From the NCBI RefSeq assembly GCF_027925305.1, contig NZ_BSDR01000001.1, positions 895,001 to 959,000 of the forward strand: a stretch of 64,000 bases of DNA, written 5' to 3'. Shown here in pieces: positions 44,849 through 54,608 of the stretch. Position 1 is the first letter of the stretch. The number at the start of each line of letters is the position of its first letter. The position numbers and the translations under genes are program-made. The notes under the pieces are model-generated. The model saw nothing but the letters and a program-made list of their open reading frames with translations, was not told the DNA's origin and made no database searches. This DNA comes from Desulforhabdus amnigena (lineage in GTDB: Bacteria > Desulfobacterota > Syntrophobacteria > Syntrophobacterales > Syntrophobacteraceae).

Positions 44849-46762
44849 TCACAAGACACAGTCCGTCTCTTGTGGCGTATATTCAGGAACGATTTGGTGC
44901 AATTTTTGCCTTATCAGGCAACCATCATGCCTTGATTTCATTTCACACAATTCTCTCACTTTTTCACAAATCAGCTTCTTGTATTCCACAGGACCTCCGC
45001 GACCATTTCCACTTGCCTGGAGCACCATGATCTTGTCGTGGTTGGTATTCACGATTCCCTCCCCGACGGTAATGAGTTCCTCATAGAGTTTTTCTCCTTC
45101 TCTCAACCCTGTAAAAATAATAGGAATATCTTTTTCCGGCTCCTTCCCCGAAAGCCTTATCAAATCCTTGGCCATATCGGCAATTTTCACAGGAGTGCCC
45201 ATTTTCAAAATAAAGATCTCTCCTCCCTTTCCCATAGAACCCGCCTGCAAAATAAGCCGGACTGCTTCGGGAATGGTCATAAAATAGCGGGTCACTTCCG
45301 GGTGGGTTATGGTCACTGGTCCTCCTTGTTCTATTTGTCTTCGGAATAGTGGAATCACAGACCCGGAAGAACCCACTACATTGCCGAATCGAACCGCCAT
45401 AAAACGGGTTTTGGTATCCTTATACGATTGCAACAAGAGTTCAGTGATGCGTTTGCTGGCGCCCATCACGTTCGTTGGCCGTACCGCCTTGTCCGTAGAT
45501 ACCAAAACGAACCGTTCGGCTTCATACTTCACCGCAGCTTCCATGACCACCCAGCTTCCCAGAATATTGTTGGAAATGGCTTCCCACGGATTCTTTTCAA
45601 GCATCGGAACATGCTTGTAGGCAGCCGCATGAAAAATTACTTGTGGCCGGTACTTCTGAAACAGATCTTCCATTAGGGCTTCATCCTGGACTTTTCCGAG
45701 AACCGCATGATAAGCATGAAAATGCCTCTCGTGATGGAGCTCCATCTGGATATGGAAAAGATTTTCCTCACTGGCGTCCAGCAAAACAAGCTCGCGTGGA
45801 TTGAATCTTATGGACTGTCGACAAAGTTCGGAACCAATCGATCCGCCGCATCCCGTGATCAAAACCGTACGATCCGCCAGATAGTCACAAATCCCTGTTA
45901 GATCTAGGTGAACGGGCTGACGCCCTAAAAGGTCTTCATAGTTGACATCCCGTAGAGCTTTTATTTTCACTTTACCGTCTATAATCTCTGCAATTCCAGG
46001 AAGGGTTTTGTAAGGTACATCGCAAGCCTTACAAGCTTCTACGATCCTGCGCATCTCCTGCCCGCTGGCGGAAGGAGTCGCTATGAAGATTTCCTGAATT
46101 CCATATTGTTCTACCACCGCAGGAAGATCAGCAACCGATCCGAGCACAGGCACGCTGTGTACGGATCGCCCGATCTTGGTTGGATCATCGTCAAGAAAAC
46201 CGGCAACAGCATAGCGAAGGTGTGGGTTGTCGAATATTTCTCGAAGTATCTTTTCTCCGGAATTGCCTGCACCTATGATTAGGACGCGCTTCGATCCTTT
46301 TCGCCCCTTTATCATGCCAGGAAGATAAAAGCCATAAAAGAGCTTCATGTCGCTACGATAAGCAAAGACGGTGCGAATAGTTATCCGCAATCCCCCTGCA
46401 AGAAGAAAAGTGAGGAGCCCATCCAAAAGGATTACCGACCGGGAAGTATGAGGGAAATTGGGAGAGAAGAAAGTAATAGCCATGATCAAAACAGTAGAAA
46501 CCGCCGTAGCTTTGGGCAGACGCCAAAAATCTCCCAGGCTCGAATAGCGCCACATTCCGCGATAAAGTCCAAAAGTGTAAAAGACCGCCAATTTGAGAAA
46601 AGGTGAATAGAGAAAGGCTTCTTTCATTTGAGCCATATTATTGGGACTGAGCTCAAATTCAAAACGAAGATAATAGGCCAGTGTCAGAGCTGCCTGAAAT
46701 GCAATGGCATCGGCAAAAAGCATTGCATATAGTTTTGGATTTTTCCATTGGGACCAAATCAT
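44849..46762 (-). CDS. Polysaccharide biosynthesis nucleoside-diphosphate-sugar dehydratase (CapD/WbpM type)
   Basis: 637 residues, inner-membrane. Four hydrophobic segments in the first 140 residues, then a CoA-binding-like Rossmann module (RVLIIGAGNSGEKILREI), and the C-terminal short-chain dehydrogenase: TVLITGCGGSIGSELCRQ (NAD-binding), then LVSTDKAVRPTNVMGASKR. In the last motif the Tyr of YxxxK is replaced by Met, as in WbpM-type UDP-GlcNAc 4,6-dehydratases, where the chemistry is still supported. The product is a 4-keto-6-deoxy sugar nucleotide for the O unit. It is the last gene at the left end of the locus on the minus strand. Confidence 0.93.
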   Translation of the reverse strand: MIWSQWKNPKLYAMLFADAIAFQAALTLAYYLRFEFELSPNNMAQMKEAFLYSPFLKLAVFYTFGLYRGMWRYSSLGDFWRLPKATAVSTVLIMAITFFSPNFPHTSRSVILLDGLLTFLLAGGLRITIRTVFAYRSDMKLFYGFYLPGMIKGRKGSKRVLIIGAGNSGEKILREIFDNPHLRYAVAGFLDDDPTKIGRSVHSVPVLGSVADLPAVVEQYGIQEIFIATPSASGQEMRRIVEACKACDVPYKTLPGIAEIIDGKVKIKALRDVNYEDLLGRQPVHLDLTGICDYLADRTVLITGCGGSIGSELCRQSIRFNPRELVLLDASEENLFHIQMELHHERHFHAYHAVLGKVQDEALMEDLFQKYRPQVIFHAAAYKHVPMLEKNPWEAISNNILGSWVVMEAAVKYEAERFVLVSTDKAVRPTNVMGASKRITELLLQSYKDTKTRFMAVRFGNVVGSSGSVIPLFRRQIEQGGPVTITHPEVTRYFMTIPEAVRLILQAGSMGKGGEIFILKMGTPVKIADMAKDLIRLSGKEPEKDIPIIFTGLREGEKLYEELITVGEGIVNTNHDKIMVLQASGNGRGGPVEYKKLICEKVRELCEMKSRHDGCLIRQKLHQIVPEYTPQETDCVL

Positions 46763-46834
46763 CGAAGAAGAATCCCCCTAAGATGTCATGAACTCCGGGA
46801 ATGTTCATGACATGATTAATTCTGTCGAGAGGTG

Positions 46835-48055
46835 CTAAAATTTTTTCACATACTTCTTCATCTCTTTGATGCGCTCTTCGTTTTCGGGATTTTGGGATGA
46901 TTTTACGATAAACTCCAAAAAAAAGGCCAGAAGTGTGAAGAAAAACAGAGCGAGACCAGTCGCCAGGATAACCATAAGGCCTTTTCTGGGTTTAGCAGGC
47001 TTTTCTGGGGGAGTGGCTTTATAGATAACCTGTATGATTGCGGCTTCATTGGCTTCTTGCACCTTAGCCGCCTCAAACTGTTTGGCGTACATTTCATAAA
47101 GAGCTTCATTGTATTTGAGGTCACGCATTTTCCTAATGTATTCTTTGCCCAAACCAGGAATCTGCTCAGTTGGAATCAAGATGTTTTGCGATCCTGTCCC
47201 TTGTTTTTCCTCGAGTTTTTTTAACTGGTCCTTCAAAGCGCTCAATTCCTGTTCCGCTTTCCTCAAATCTGGATTGTTGACAGTGGCATATCCCCTCATA
47301 ACGTTTATTTGCACTTCCCTTGCCGCAATTTGGGTCATTAGGCCAGCAATACTCTGCATAACAGCCGTAGCTTGAGTGTCGATATTGATAGCTCCAGTAC
47401 TCTGTTGAAAGTTCATAAGCGATTCTTCCGCCTGACTAAGCGATTCATGAGCCTTGCGAAGTTGTTCCTCGAAGAAAAGACGATTCTTGCTGGCCTCCGT
47501 AACTGCAAGAGTATCCAGAAGTTTTTTCAGTTCTTCAACAAACTGGTTGGCCATATCCGAAGCGAACTTCGCATCACGATCTTCAACGGAGACGGAAAGG
47601 ATGCCGCTTTTACTGTCGATTTCCGCAATTAGGATATCATCTATGAGGATTTTGGAAGCATCTTCCTTGGTTTTCGCATCATAACGCTTCATTAGATCGA
47701 ATCGATCAATGATAGGGTAGAGTATGGCTTGGCTCTGCAACAGACCGACATAGAGATCTCCAGAAGTCGTGGGCGCCGCTGCTCCCAGAACTAGGCCGGC
47801 CGTACCTCCCAGTGCACCTAAGAGTTGTGCCGCCGTTGAAGAACTGTTTTGCTGAGGAGGCATGATTTTGGTTGTGGCTAAAAATTTGGGCGTCATCATA
47901 TAGGCAAACACGATCGTCATGATAATCGTGACGGCAGTCCCAACAATGATAAGTCGCTTTCGTTTTAACAGAACGATAAAAAAATCCAAGTAATGAGTTT
48001 TTTCCTCGGGTTCGACGGATTCGAGTTGTGCAATATCCATTTGCAGAGAGTCCAT
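46835..48055 (-). CDS. Wzz-type polysaccharide chain-length determinant
   Basis: 406 residues. Wzz/Lpp-type copolymerase with one membrane segment near the N-terminus (RKRLIIVGTAVTIIMTIVFAYMM) and one near the C-terminus (KGLMVILATGLALFFFTLLAFF), with a long periplasmic coiled-coil-rich region between (about 70-365), including LAVTEASKNRLFFEEQLRKA. PEKPAKPRKG just before the second segment is the family Pro-rich signature. No kinase domain. Controls modal O-polysaccharide length with Wzy. Gene follows the WecA-type gene by about 100 bases. Confidence 0.92.
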   Translation of the reverse strand: MDSLQMDIAQLESVEPEEKTHYLDFFIVLLKRKRLIIVGTAVTIIMTIVFAYMMTPKFLATTKIMPPQQNSSSTAAQLLGALGGTAGLVLGAAAPTTSGDLYVGLLQSQAILYPIIDRFDLMKRYDAKTKEDASKILIDDILIAEIDSKSGILSVSVEDRDAKFASDMANQFVEELKKLLDTLAVTEASKNRLFFEEQLRKAHESLSQAEESLMNFQQSTGAINIDTQATAVMQSIAGLMTQIAAREVQINVMRGYATVNNPDLRKAEQELSALKDQLKKLEEKQGTGSQNILIPTEQIPGLGKEYIRKMRDLKYNEALYEMYAKQFEAAKVQEANEAAIIQVIYKATPPEKPAKPRKGLMVILATGLALFFFTLLAFFLEFIVKSSQNPENEERIKEMKKYVKKF

Positions 48056-48155
48056 GAAGTAATCCTGATTTTACATCTAAATAAGGAAAAATGCTCTTTT
48101 CTGCTCGCGCAAGAAAGCGCAGTGCTTTACCTCTTTTCGCGATGAGTACAACAGG

Positions 48156-49220
48156 TTAAGAATCATCGACCGGAAACAATGAAGCATCCTGCTCTCGCTG
48201 GACGACATATCTCCAAAGTGTGAAACATGCAGATGGAACAAAAAAAACTATCGCATACCCACTCCATACAAATCCTTGAATCTGAAATAAAGCGAGAACA
48301 GAACCGACGGCAGCTAATGTCATATAAAGCAAAGATACGCCACGGTGATTGTGACTGGCAATGACCATGCGCTGGTAAAGATGAGAGCGGTGAGCATTGA
48401 AAATATTTTCTCTTTTGCATAGACGCCGGATAACGGTGAAAAAGGTGTCAAAAACAAAGGGCCATACAATGAGAAGGGCCGTCACGGCAAGGTCGTATCT
48501 CAGGTAAACTTTCTGGACAAAAGAACCGAACATGACGGGCAGAACCGCAAAAGTAAATCCCAGGAAAGAACTGCCCACATCTCCCATGAATATTTCAGCG
48601 GGCGGCCAATTGTGACAAAGAAACCCCAGACTGCTTGCAGCCAACAGGAGCCCGAATATCGTAAAAAAGGGTTGAGCATTCAATGTCCCTATGGCAGCCC
48701 AGGCCAGACCTGCAACGACAGCCTGCCCTCCCGCTATGCCATCAATTCCATCCATAAAGTTATAAGCGTTCGTCAAGCCTACAATCCATAAATACGTCAG
48801 CAGGATTCCGAACCGACCTATGGAGATGGTTCCCATGATAGGAATATGGATCACATCAAAATATCCAAAATACCCCATTGCCAGGAGAGCTGCCAGGGAG
48901 TGAACAACAAAACGCACTCGATTCGAAAGTGAATGCAGATCATCGAACCAGCTAACGGCAGCAACTAAAAGAGCAGCAATAGAATAGAGCAAAAGCTGAA
49001 CCCTTCCATCAAAGGAGCTCAAAGCCATGAAAGAGTAAATCCACAGTCCGGTCAGCGTGACTACCACGATGGCCAGTCCGCCTCCACGCGGCGTCGGAAC
49101 ACTATGAGAGCTTCTCTCATTGGGAACGTCCGTCAAAAACTTGCTGAACTTCCTCTTGATAAAAGAGACAGCCAGACAACTAAATACAAAGCTTACCAGA
49201 AAAAAGGAGAAAAACATCAT
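48156..49220 (-). CDS. Polyprenyl-phosphate sugar-1-phosphate transferase (WecA/MraY family)
   Basis: 354 residues, multispanning (about 10 segments). Initiates polysaccharide by moving a sugar-1-phosphate from a UDP-sugar to undecaprenyl phosphate. Signature acidic motifs seen: SWFDDLHSLSNRVRF, TNAYNFMDGIDGIAGGQ and ICMGDVGSSFLGF-type (IFMGDVGSSFLGF), plus RSHLYQRMV. This is the WecA/WbcO/TagO subfamily rather than MraY because of the loop lengths and context. It overlaps the epimerase gene by 4 bases, so they are translationally coupled. Confidence 0.92.
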   Translation of the reverse strand: MMFFSFFLVSFVFSCLAVSFIKRKFSKFLTDVPNERSSHSVPTPRGGGLAIVVVTLTGLWIYSFMALSSFDGRVQLLLYSIAALLVAAVSWFDDLHSLSNRVRFVVHSLAALLAMGYFGYFDVIHIPIMGTISIGRFGILLTYLWIVGLTNAYNFMDGIDGIAGGQAVVAGLAWAAIGTLNAQPFFTIFGLLLAASSLGFLCHNWPPAEIFMGDVGSSFLGFTFAVLPVMFGSFVQKVYLRYDLAVTALLIVWPFVFDTFFTVIRRLCKRENIFNAHRSHLYQRMVIASHNHRGVSLLYMTLAAVGSVLALFQIQGFVWSGYAIVFFVPSACFTLWRYVVQREQDASLFPVDDS

Positions 49221-50224
49221 TTCTGCCCAACTGTCAACGAGAGTCCTTCATCTACGGTAAAAGGAGAAAACCAGTTCAAAGAGGTTCGAATGCAACGGCT
49301 ATCAACGGCCAGAGATCCCAGAAGACGCTCGATAACGCCCCCATTGAGTACGAAAGGCTTTAAAGCGATTCTTTCCATGAAATCCCCCAACCACCCCCCC
49401 ATTTTTAGTAAATTGGAAGGAACAGGCAGCAATCTGGCCGGGCAATTCATGTGTTCAGCAATCCTTCGTATGAGATCGGGGGTAGACAGATCTTCACCGT
49501 CGCTTACAAGGAAAACTCTGTTTACCGCATTGAGTCTCTCAAGGCCAGCAACAATCGCATCGACCAGGTTTCCCACAAACAGAAAGCTGCGCCGATTCCT
49601 GACCCCTCCAAAGGGCAAAGGGAACCCGGATTTCACCAACCGGATCAATCGTTCCATGTTCCCAGGGTTACCCGGTCCATACACTAGAGTGGGCCGAAGA
49701 ATCGTCCACGCCATGGTACTTCCTTGGGCAAGTTCGACCAAAAGCCTTTCCGCTTTCAGCTTGCTGCAGCCATACGGAGTATTAGGGCGGCAGGGTGAAT
49801 CTTCGTCGAGAACCTCATCGCTGAGGCTCGTCATGGCACCGATCGAACTGATAAAGACAAATCGTTTGACACCGCTCCTGATGGACTGCTCTGCAAGATT
49901 TCCCGTTCCCTCCACGTTCACTCGAAAAAATTCCCTTTCTGGATCGGGCGATTTATCGTGAAGAATATGAGCCCTGGCAGCCAGATGCACAACAGCTGCA
50001 ACTCCCTCCAGAGATCTTTGCCACTCGGTCTTTCCATCCACCTCACCCACCACAACGGGAGTCATATTTGCCCGTAAGGCGGATTCGGAAAATCTGAGCT
50101 GCAGCACATCAAAGGTTTGCTGGTTTCTTACGGCGGCCTTGACATGCCATCCCCTTTCAAGAAGGAGTGGAATCAAATGTCGTGCGACAAAGCCGGATGC
50201 GCCGGTAACCAAAATAGTTTTCAT
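49217..50224 (-). CDS. NAD-dependent epimerase/dehydratase (UDP-sugar 4-epimerase-like)
   Basis: 335 residues. Extended short-chain dehydrogenase: ILVTGASGFVARHLIPLL (NAD-binding), FVFISSIGAMTS (catalytic Ser region), and YGCSKLKAERLLVELA (YxxxK with Tyr and Lys). Sequence style is like WbpV/Gne-type enzymes beside WecA-family genes, where C4 epimerisation of a UDP-HexNAc supplies the initiating sugar. I chose ATG 50224, matching the family start; the frame extends to 50281. It overlaps the initiating transferase by 4 bases. Confidence 0.9.
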   Translation of the reverse strand: MKTILVTGASGFVARHLIPLLLERGWHVKAAVRNQQTFDVLQLRFSESALRANMTPVVVGEVDGKTEWQRSLEGVAAVVHLAARAHILHDKSPDPEREFFRVNVEGTGNLAEQSIRSGVKRFVFISSIGAMTSLSDEVLDEDSPCRPNTPYGCSKLKAERLLVELAQGSTMAWTILRPTLVYGPGNPGNMERLIRLVKSGFPLPFGGVRNRRSFLFVGNLVDAIVAGLERLNAVNRVFLVSDGEDLSTPDLIRRIAEHMNCPARLLPVPSNLLKMGGWLGDFMERIALKPFVLNGGVIERLLGSLAVDSRCIRTSLNWFSPFTVDEGLSLTVGQK

Positions 50225-50366
50225 AGTTGTCCGTCGGAATAAACTGCACACTTGATTGACGCCCGATTTACTCTTGTGCAAACCGGTGATCGAGTGGGCA
50301 GCGGATAGGTGCGTTTTTGTGTTCGGTTCAGTTTCTTACTCAATCGACCTTCAGACACGGGAACCC

Positions 50367-51527
50367 TTACGATTCAAGCTTTCTTTGCAACAACATTTCA
50401 TAGATTCTTTCAATATTATGGACCATATGGTCTGCATCGAAGAGCCGCCGCGTCAGCGCTCTACCGTTTGCCCCAACTCGCCCCCCCTCCTCCGGGTGAT
50501 CCAGAACATAGCTCAACTGAGCGGCAAGTTCTTCAACATTGCCGGGCGAAAAAAGAAAGCCTGTTTCATTGTGGAGAACAATTTCCGGGATGCCATGAAT
50601 ATTTGGGACAACAACAGGAATCCCCAACAACATTGCCTCGGTCATACTGCGCCCTAACCCTTCCCATAAGGACGACAAAGAGAAGATATCTGAAACTTTA
50701 AGGATTTCAGGAATATCCGATCTAGATCCCAAAAACATAACCTTGTCGGCTATCTCGAGTCGCCGAGCCTGAGCCTTCAAGGACTCTTCCAGTTCTCCTT
50801 CGCCGGCAAAAATCAACAAAGTGTTGCGATGGATCTCGATCACTTTCGAAAACGCCTGAATGAGGTAATAAGGGGCCTTCTGCGGATCCAACCGTCCTAC
50901 CATCACGATGGTCCGCCACCCTTCGGGGATCCCGAGCTGTCTTCGAGTTTCAGCGAGATCGCACGGACGGTCAAGCTTAGCAAAATCAATGCCGCTGTAC
51001 ACCGTTTGGCACGCATCTTCATGGACAAGACCGAGTCCGATGGCTTCCATCCGGTTCCGCTCGCTGACCGTGATATAGAAATCTCCCATTTCTCTGCAAG
51101 CGCGCTCTATGTTAATAAAAAGATTGCGCTTCCAGGGAGACATGAAATCATGAAAAGAAAAAGAGTGAATCGTATGCACCGTGACGGGCACATGCGCCAT
51201 CCGCGCGGCAAATCGGCCGAGGATTCCGGCCTTTGAACTGTGAGTATGCACTATATCGTAACGCTCTTTACGAATCAGACTCAAAATATCACGAAAAGCC
51301 TTCAAATCGCAAACAGGATGGATCGGATTCACAAGATTTGGAACCGAATGGAAACAATCGGCATACTCTCGGCCCAGCTTGCTCCATACACCCTCTGGGT
51401 TTGATGCCAGGTGGACTGTATATCGACTTCGATCATGCTTTTTAACAGTCTGGAGGGTGTTATCCTGTGCACCTCCAACGATCATACGAGTAATTAAATG
51501 TAAAACCTTTACTTTCCGGACAGACAA
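50367..51527 (-). CDS. Glycosyltransferase family 4
   Basis: 386 residues, cytoplasmic GT-B retaining glycosyltransferase. Seen: N-terminal VLHLITRMIVGGAQDNT (acceptor loop with GGA), DIVHTHSSKAGILGRFAA, hinge VSERNRMEA, TIVMVGRLDPQKAPYYLIQAF, and donor site SSLWEGLGRSMTEAMLLGIPVV with the EGLGRSMTEAM signature (E-x7-E). The start is TTG 51527 with AGGAGG 10 bases upstream; there is no in-frame ATG before the essential first strand. Adds one sugar to the lipid-linked unit; sugar unknown. Confidence 0.9.
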   Translation of the reverse strand: MSVRKVKVLHLITRMIVGGAQDNTLQTVKKHDRSRYTVHLASNPEGVWSKLGREYADCFHSVPNLVNPIHPVCDLKAFRDILSLIRKERYDIVHTHSSKAGILGRFAARMAHVPVTVHTIHSFSFHDFMSPWKRNLFINIERACREMGDFYITVSERNRMEAIGLGLVHEDACQTVYSGIDFAKLDRPCDLAETRRQLGIPEGWRTIVMVGRLDPQKAPYYLIQAFSKVIEIHRNTLLIFAGEGELEESLKAQARRLEIADKVMFLGSRSDIPEILKVSDIFSLSSLWEGLGRSMTEAMLLGIPVVVPNIHGIPEIVLHNETGFLFSPGNVEELAAQLSYVLDHPEEGGRVGANGRALTRRLFDADHMVHNIERIYEMLLQRKLES

Positions 51528-51695
51528 GGGAATGGAGCCTCCTGGTAATATTCGCTACAGAGACGTAAAGGGCACAGAACAACAGGCCTCGATATCGAAG
51601 CCTGTCTTAAAAACATAACCTCAAAGCCACTCTCTGCGCACTCGGTGCTTCCATGGTGAACAATTGCGCATCCTGAATATCATGGATAGAAAACG

Positions 51696-53150
51696 TTAAT
51701 TGAAGTATCCCAAAGACTCCAAACGCTTTTTTATTTCGTCCGACATGTGAGCTTCTTCCCTCAAGGCACCTTCTCCCTCCCGAACCTCTTTCCATTTCCG
51801 GGCTTTTTCCTTCAACTCTCGATACACATCCGGCTCGGATTCCAACAAGTTATGAATCTCATGAGGATCTTGCGAAACAGCATAGAGCTCATCCCGCCCA
51901 TCAGAGGCCATGATCAGTTTCCAGTCCTTGGTGCGAATGGAAAAAAGGCTTCTGTCATATTTCTTGAAATCTCCGTTGGGATAGCGCCTGAAGATCGCCT
52001 CCATCGTCGGCTGAGGCCCCAGATATTCAGAAACGGCAAAACGATCGCTTTCCTCATGGAGGAGACTCACCCCCTGAGTTTCCTGTTTCCACTCATCGGT
52101 TTTCAGAATCTCCTGAATAGTGGGGAAGAGATCCAGCGTCTGCACGATACGATCTGACCGTTTCGCACGTTCAAAGGCTTCCGGGTATCGAATGATCAGG
52201 GGTACTTTCAGGAGCGTATCGTAGAGACAATACTGATGGTCCATAAGATTGTGTTCAACAAGATTTTCCCCATGATCACTGGTGAGAATCAACATCGTAT
52301 TGTCAAGAAGGCCATTTTGTTTGAGGAACTCATAGACTTCACCAATTCGGTGATCCAGATACGCAAGCTCTCCATCATACAAGGCTGTAAGCACCTCCCG
52401 ATCCCGGCTTCCCATGGGAACAAGCCCCCCCATATACGCCCATGCATCCTGGTTGACAGTTCCGGCTTCCTGTAAAGAAGCGTCTGCGGGCAAAAACTTG
52501 CCAAAATAGGGTTCGGGGGCTTTATAAATCAAGTGAGATTCGAGGTAGTTCACAAAAAGGAAAAAAGGTTGTGATCCCTTGAGCCCCCCTCCCATGTAGC
52601 TTTTCAAAAGACGATTGATTCTTCTCGCTCCATAGTCATACCTTCGCCAGAAGAACTTACCGTAAATACCGTTTATGATATTCGTAATCGGGTCGCCGCG
52701 AAGAAAAAGTTTAGCGGCATTCATGTATTTGTCCGCCCCCTTCGCTGACGGTGCGGCTAAATCGGTGTCGCACTGAACCAATTGCCAGAGGTTGATAAAC
52801 TCATCAAACCCCTTGTCGAAACCAAAACTTTTGCTTATCCAGCTGTTATTGGAGATAGCGATGGTTTTATATCCATTTTCCTTGAGATATTGAGGCAAAG
52901 TATAGATGCCGGTATCAAGAAATTTATGTCTCTCATGGCATCCATGGTCTGACGGGCACAGTCCCGTAAAGATGGATGCATGAGACGGCAAAGTCCATGG
53001 GGAAGAAGAAATAGCATTTTCAAACAGGATTCCCTCGTTCGCTATGCGATCAATGTTGGGAGTCGTTCGCTTCCCGTACCCATAGCAGGAAAAATTGTGA
53101 GCACGTGCCGTATCCAAAACAATGAAAACAATATTGGGGCCCTTAAGCAT
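51696..53150 (-). CDS. Sulfatase-fold enzyme lacking the formylglycine motif
   Basis: 484 residues, alkaline-phosphatase superfamily. Seen: N-terminal NIVFIVLDTARAHNFSCYGY (metal ligand D13), SSSPWTLPSHASIFTG, where sulfatases carry CxPxR, and LTSDHGENLVEHN (metal ligands). In the C/S-x-P-S-R position this protein reads T53-L-P-S-H57, so the residue to be oxidised to formylglycine is Thr and the Arg is His: it is probably not a classic sulfatase but a phosphatase, phosphotransferase or phosphodiesterase with a Thr nucleophile. No signal peptide. It ends KKRLESLGYFN, a tail also seen in two other proteins here. It overlaps the Wzy gene by 8 bases. Confidence 0.85.
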   Translation of the reverse strand: MLKGPNIVFIVLDTARAHNFSCYGYGKRTTPNIDRIANEGILFENAISSSPWTLPSHASIFTGLCPSDHGCHERHKFLDTGIYTLPQYLKENGYKTIAISNNSWISKSFGFDKGFDEFINLWQLVQCDTDLAAPSAKGADKYMNAAKLFLRGDPITNIINGIYGKFFWRRYDYGARRINRLLKSYMGGGLKGSQPFFLFVNYLESHLIYKAPEPYFGKFLPADASLQEAGTVNQDAWAYMGGLVPMGSRDREVLTALYDGELAYLDHRIGEVYEFLKQNGLLDNTMLILTSDHGENLVEHNLMDHQYCLYDTLLKVPLIIRYPEAFERAKRSDRIVQTLDLFPTIQEILKTDEWKQETQGVSLLHEESDRFAVSEYLGPQPTMEAIFRRYPNGDFKKYDRSLFSIRTKDWKLIMASDGRDELYAVSQDPHEIHNLLESEPDVYRELKEKARKWKEVREGEGALREEAHMSDEIKKRLESLGYFN

Positions 53151-54594
53151 TCAATTGCCTCCGTATAGGTATATTCACGTAAGAATGCCTCGTGATGTAA
53201 ATCATAGCAGGAAAAAGGAGAAAAATATCTATAGCGGTAAACAACATAAAATGTGAGATGTTTCCACCTATAAGGTTTGGAAGATAAACAAAGAAAAGGG
53301 AATATAAGATGACTGCACAAGGATTTGTGCGATCGCGATCCATATAATCTTGAAATATCCTAATAAAAACTCCAAGGATAAACATTCCATAACCAATTCC
53401 AACGATATGGAAATTTAAAAAAAGCTCTCCAATGAGCGTTATAGGGATACCTGACCCTTGAGCAAGCACACTTGGGAAAAAGGTTTGCATAAAAAGTGTA
53501 CCTCCCCCTATCAACTTTAGGCCAAAAGCTTTTGGCCAATCAGCAGGGAGAAATTTAAAAGGAATACTTAAGAATGTTTTGCCGTATTGAAAATCGAGTT
53601 GATCTTTCATTCCTTTAATTACGAGGATGAAATTGTCGACACGATCTAAGTTCCTTTTAAGCATGAAATCAAGCAAAAAGTTTTTTGAAGCTTCAATATT
53701 TTGTGCGGAGGTAATTTGTTGAAATAAAAAATGATAGGCAAGATCAAACAAAATACTAACTACTCCCAAAAAGCATATTATGTAAAAAATAATTTGTTTG
53801 ATTTCTATTCTTTTCTTTAAATAATTATAAATAATTAAACACATAAGAACCGGATATACGAGGCGCCCTCTTCCACCAAGCTTAAGCATAAGAATGGTAT
53901 ATACTGGAAGATATATCCAGAAAGATCTTTTTAAAAGTTTATTATTTAAGACTATACTACCAGTAAATAATAGAATAAGACATATACGCAGAGAAAGAAT
54001 TCCTAGAAAAGCATATTTGTTTTCATCTTCAACCAATTGCGAGCGTGGTCCAGTCGGCTCTGCAGAGTGCATAAGAATGATATAAGAAATTAGGCCAGAA
54101 AACAGGCAAAGCCAAAGTACAATAATCAGTCGCCTACGATCCCATTTTTTGGGGAGAATCGGTAAGCTGTTTGCAATCCAAGCTCCCAAAGAAGATCGAT
54201 ATCCAATAAAAGCGAAGATCACGGCAACAATGACAAACGAGAGTGCTTTGGAGAGCAAATCACCTTTCTGAGAAAGAGTTGCCGAAAAGTCAGCAATATC
54301 ATAATGAAGATAGAATATTATAAATAATGGTTTGGCTACGTAAAAAGTAAAAATAACTAATAAAAACATGTTAAATATAGATAAATAATTAAAGTTACTA
54401 TCTATATAGATTAAATTATAGAGAAACAGCACAAATAAAATAATGATCAAAAAAATAACGATAACTATAGGAGTATCAAAACTCCATGAAGAGGAAAAAC
54501 TTGCTACAAAACCGCTCAAAATGAACGCGGGAACAATAATTATCAAAAATTGTTCTCGTAAAAAAAACAATAATTTTTGTAAGTTTTTCATCAT
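53143..54594 (-). CDS. O-antigen polymerase-like membrane protein (Wzy)
   Basis: 483 residues with about 11-12 hydrophobic segments (for example IIIVPAFILSGFVASFSSSW, VIVIFLIIILFVLFLYNLIY) and a long hydrophilic segment (about 280-400) with ILVIKGMKDQLDFQYGKTFL, the expected large periplasmic loop of Wzy/O-antigen polymerases. No conserved short motif is expected in this family, so the call rests on topology, position between Wzx-type and GT genes, and low G+C. A+T-rich relative to neighbours. It overlaps the sulfatase-fold gene by 8 bases. A different multispanning transporter cannot be excluded. Confidence 0.75.
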   Translation of the reverse strand: MMKNLQKLLFFLREQFLIIIVPAFILSGFVASFSSSWSFDTPIVIVIFLIIILFVLFLYNLIYIDSNFNYLSIFNMFLLVIFTFYVAKPLFIIFYLHYDIADFSATLSQKGDLLSKALSFVIVAVIFAFIGYRSSLGAWIANSLPILPKKWDRRRLIIVLWLCLFSGLISYIILMHSAEPTGPRSQLVEDENKYAFLGILSLRICLILLFTGSIVLNNKLLKRSFWIYLPVYTILMLKLGGRGRLVYPVLMCLIIYNYLKKRIEIKQIIFYIICFLGVVSILFDLAYHFLFQQITSAQNIEASKNFLLDFMLKRNLDRVDNFILVIKGMKDQLDFQYGKTFLSIPFKFLPADWPKAFGLKLIGGGTLFMQTFFPSVLAQGSGIPITLIGELFLNFHIVGIGYGMFILGVFIRIFQDYMDRDRTNPCAVILYSLFFVYLPNLIGGNISHFMLFTAIDIFLLFPAMIYITRHSYVNIPIRRQLNA

Positions 54595-54608
54595 AAGTTA
54601 ATTTCAAT

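Noticed and set aside
51696-53150. Calling the sulfatase-fold gene a bona fide sulfatase.
   Set aside because: The CxPxR formylglycine signature is replaced by TLPSH, so a sulfatase name would mislead.
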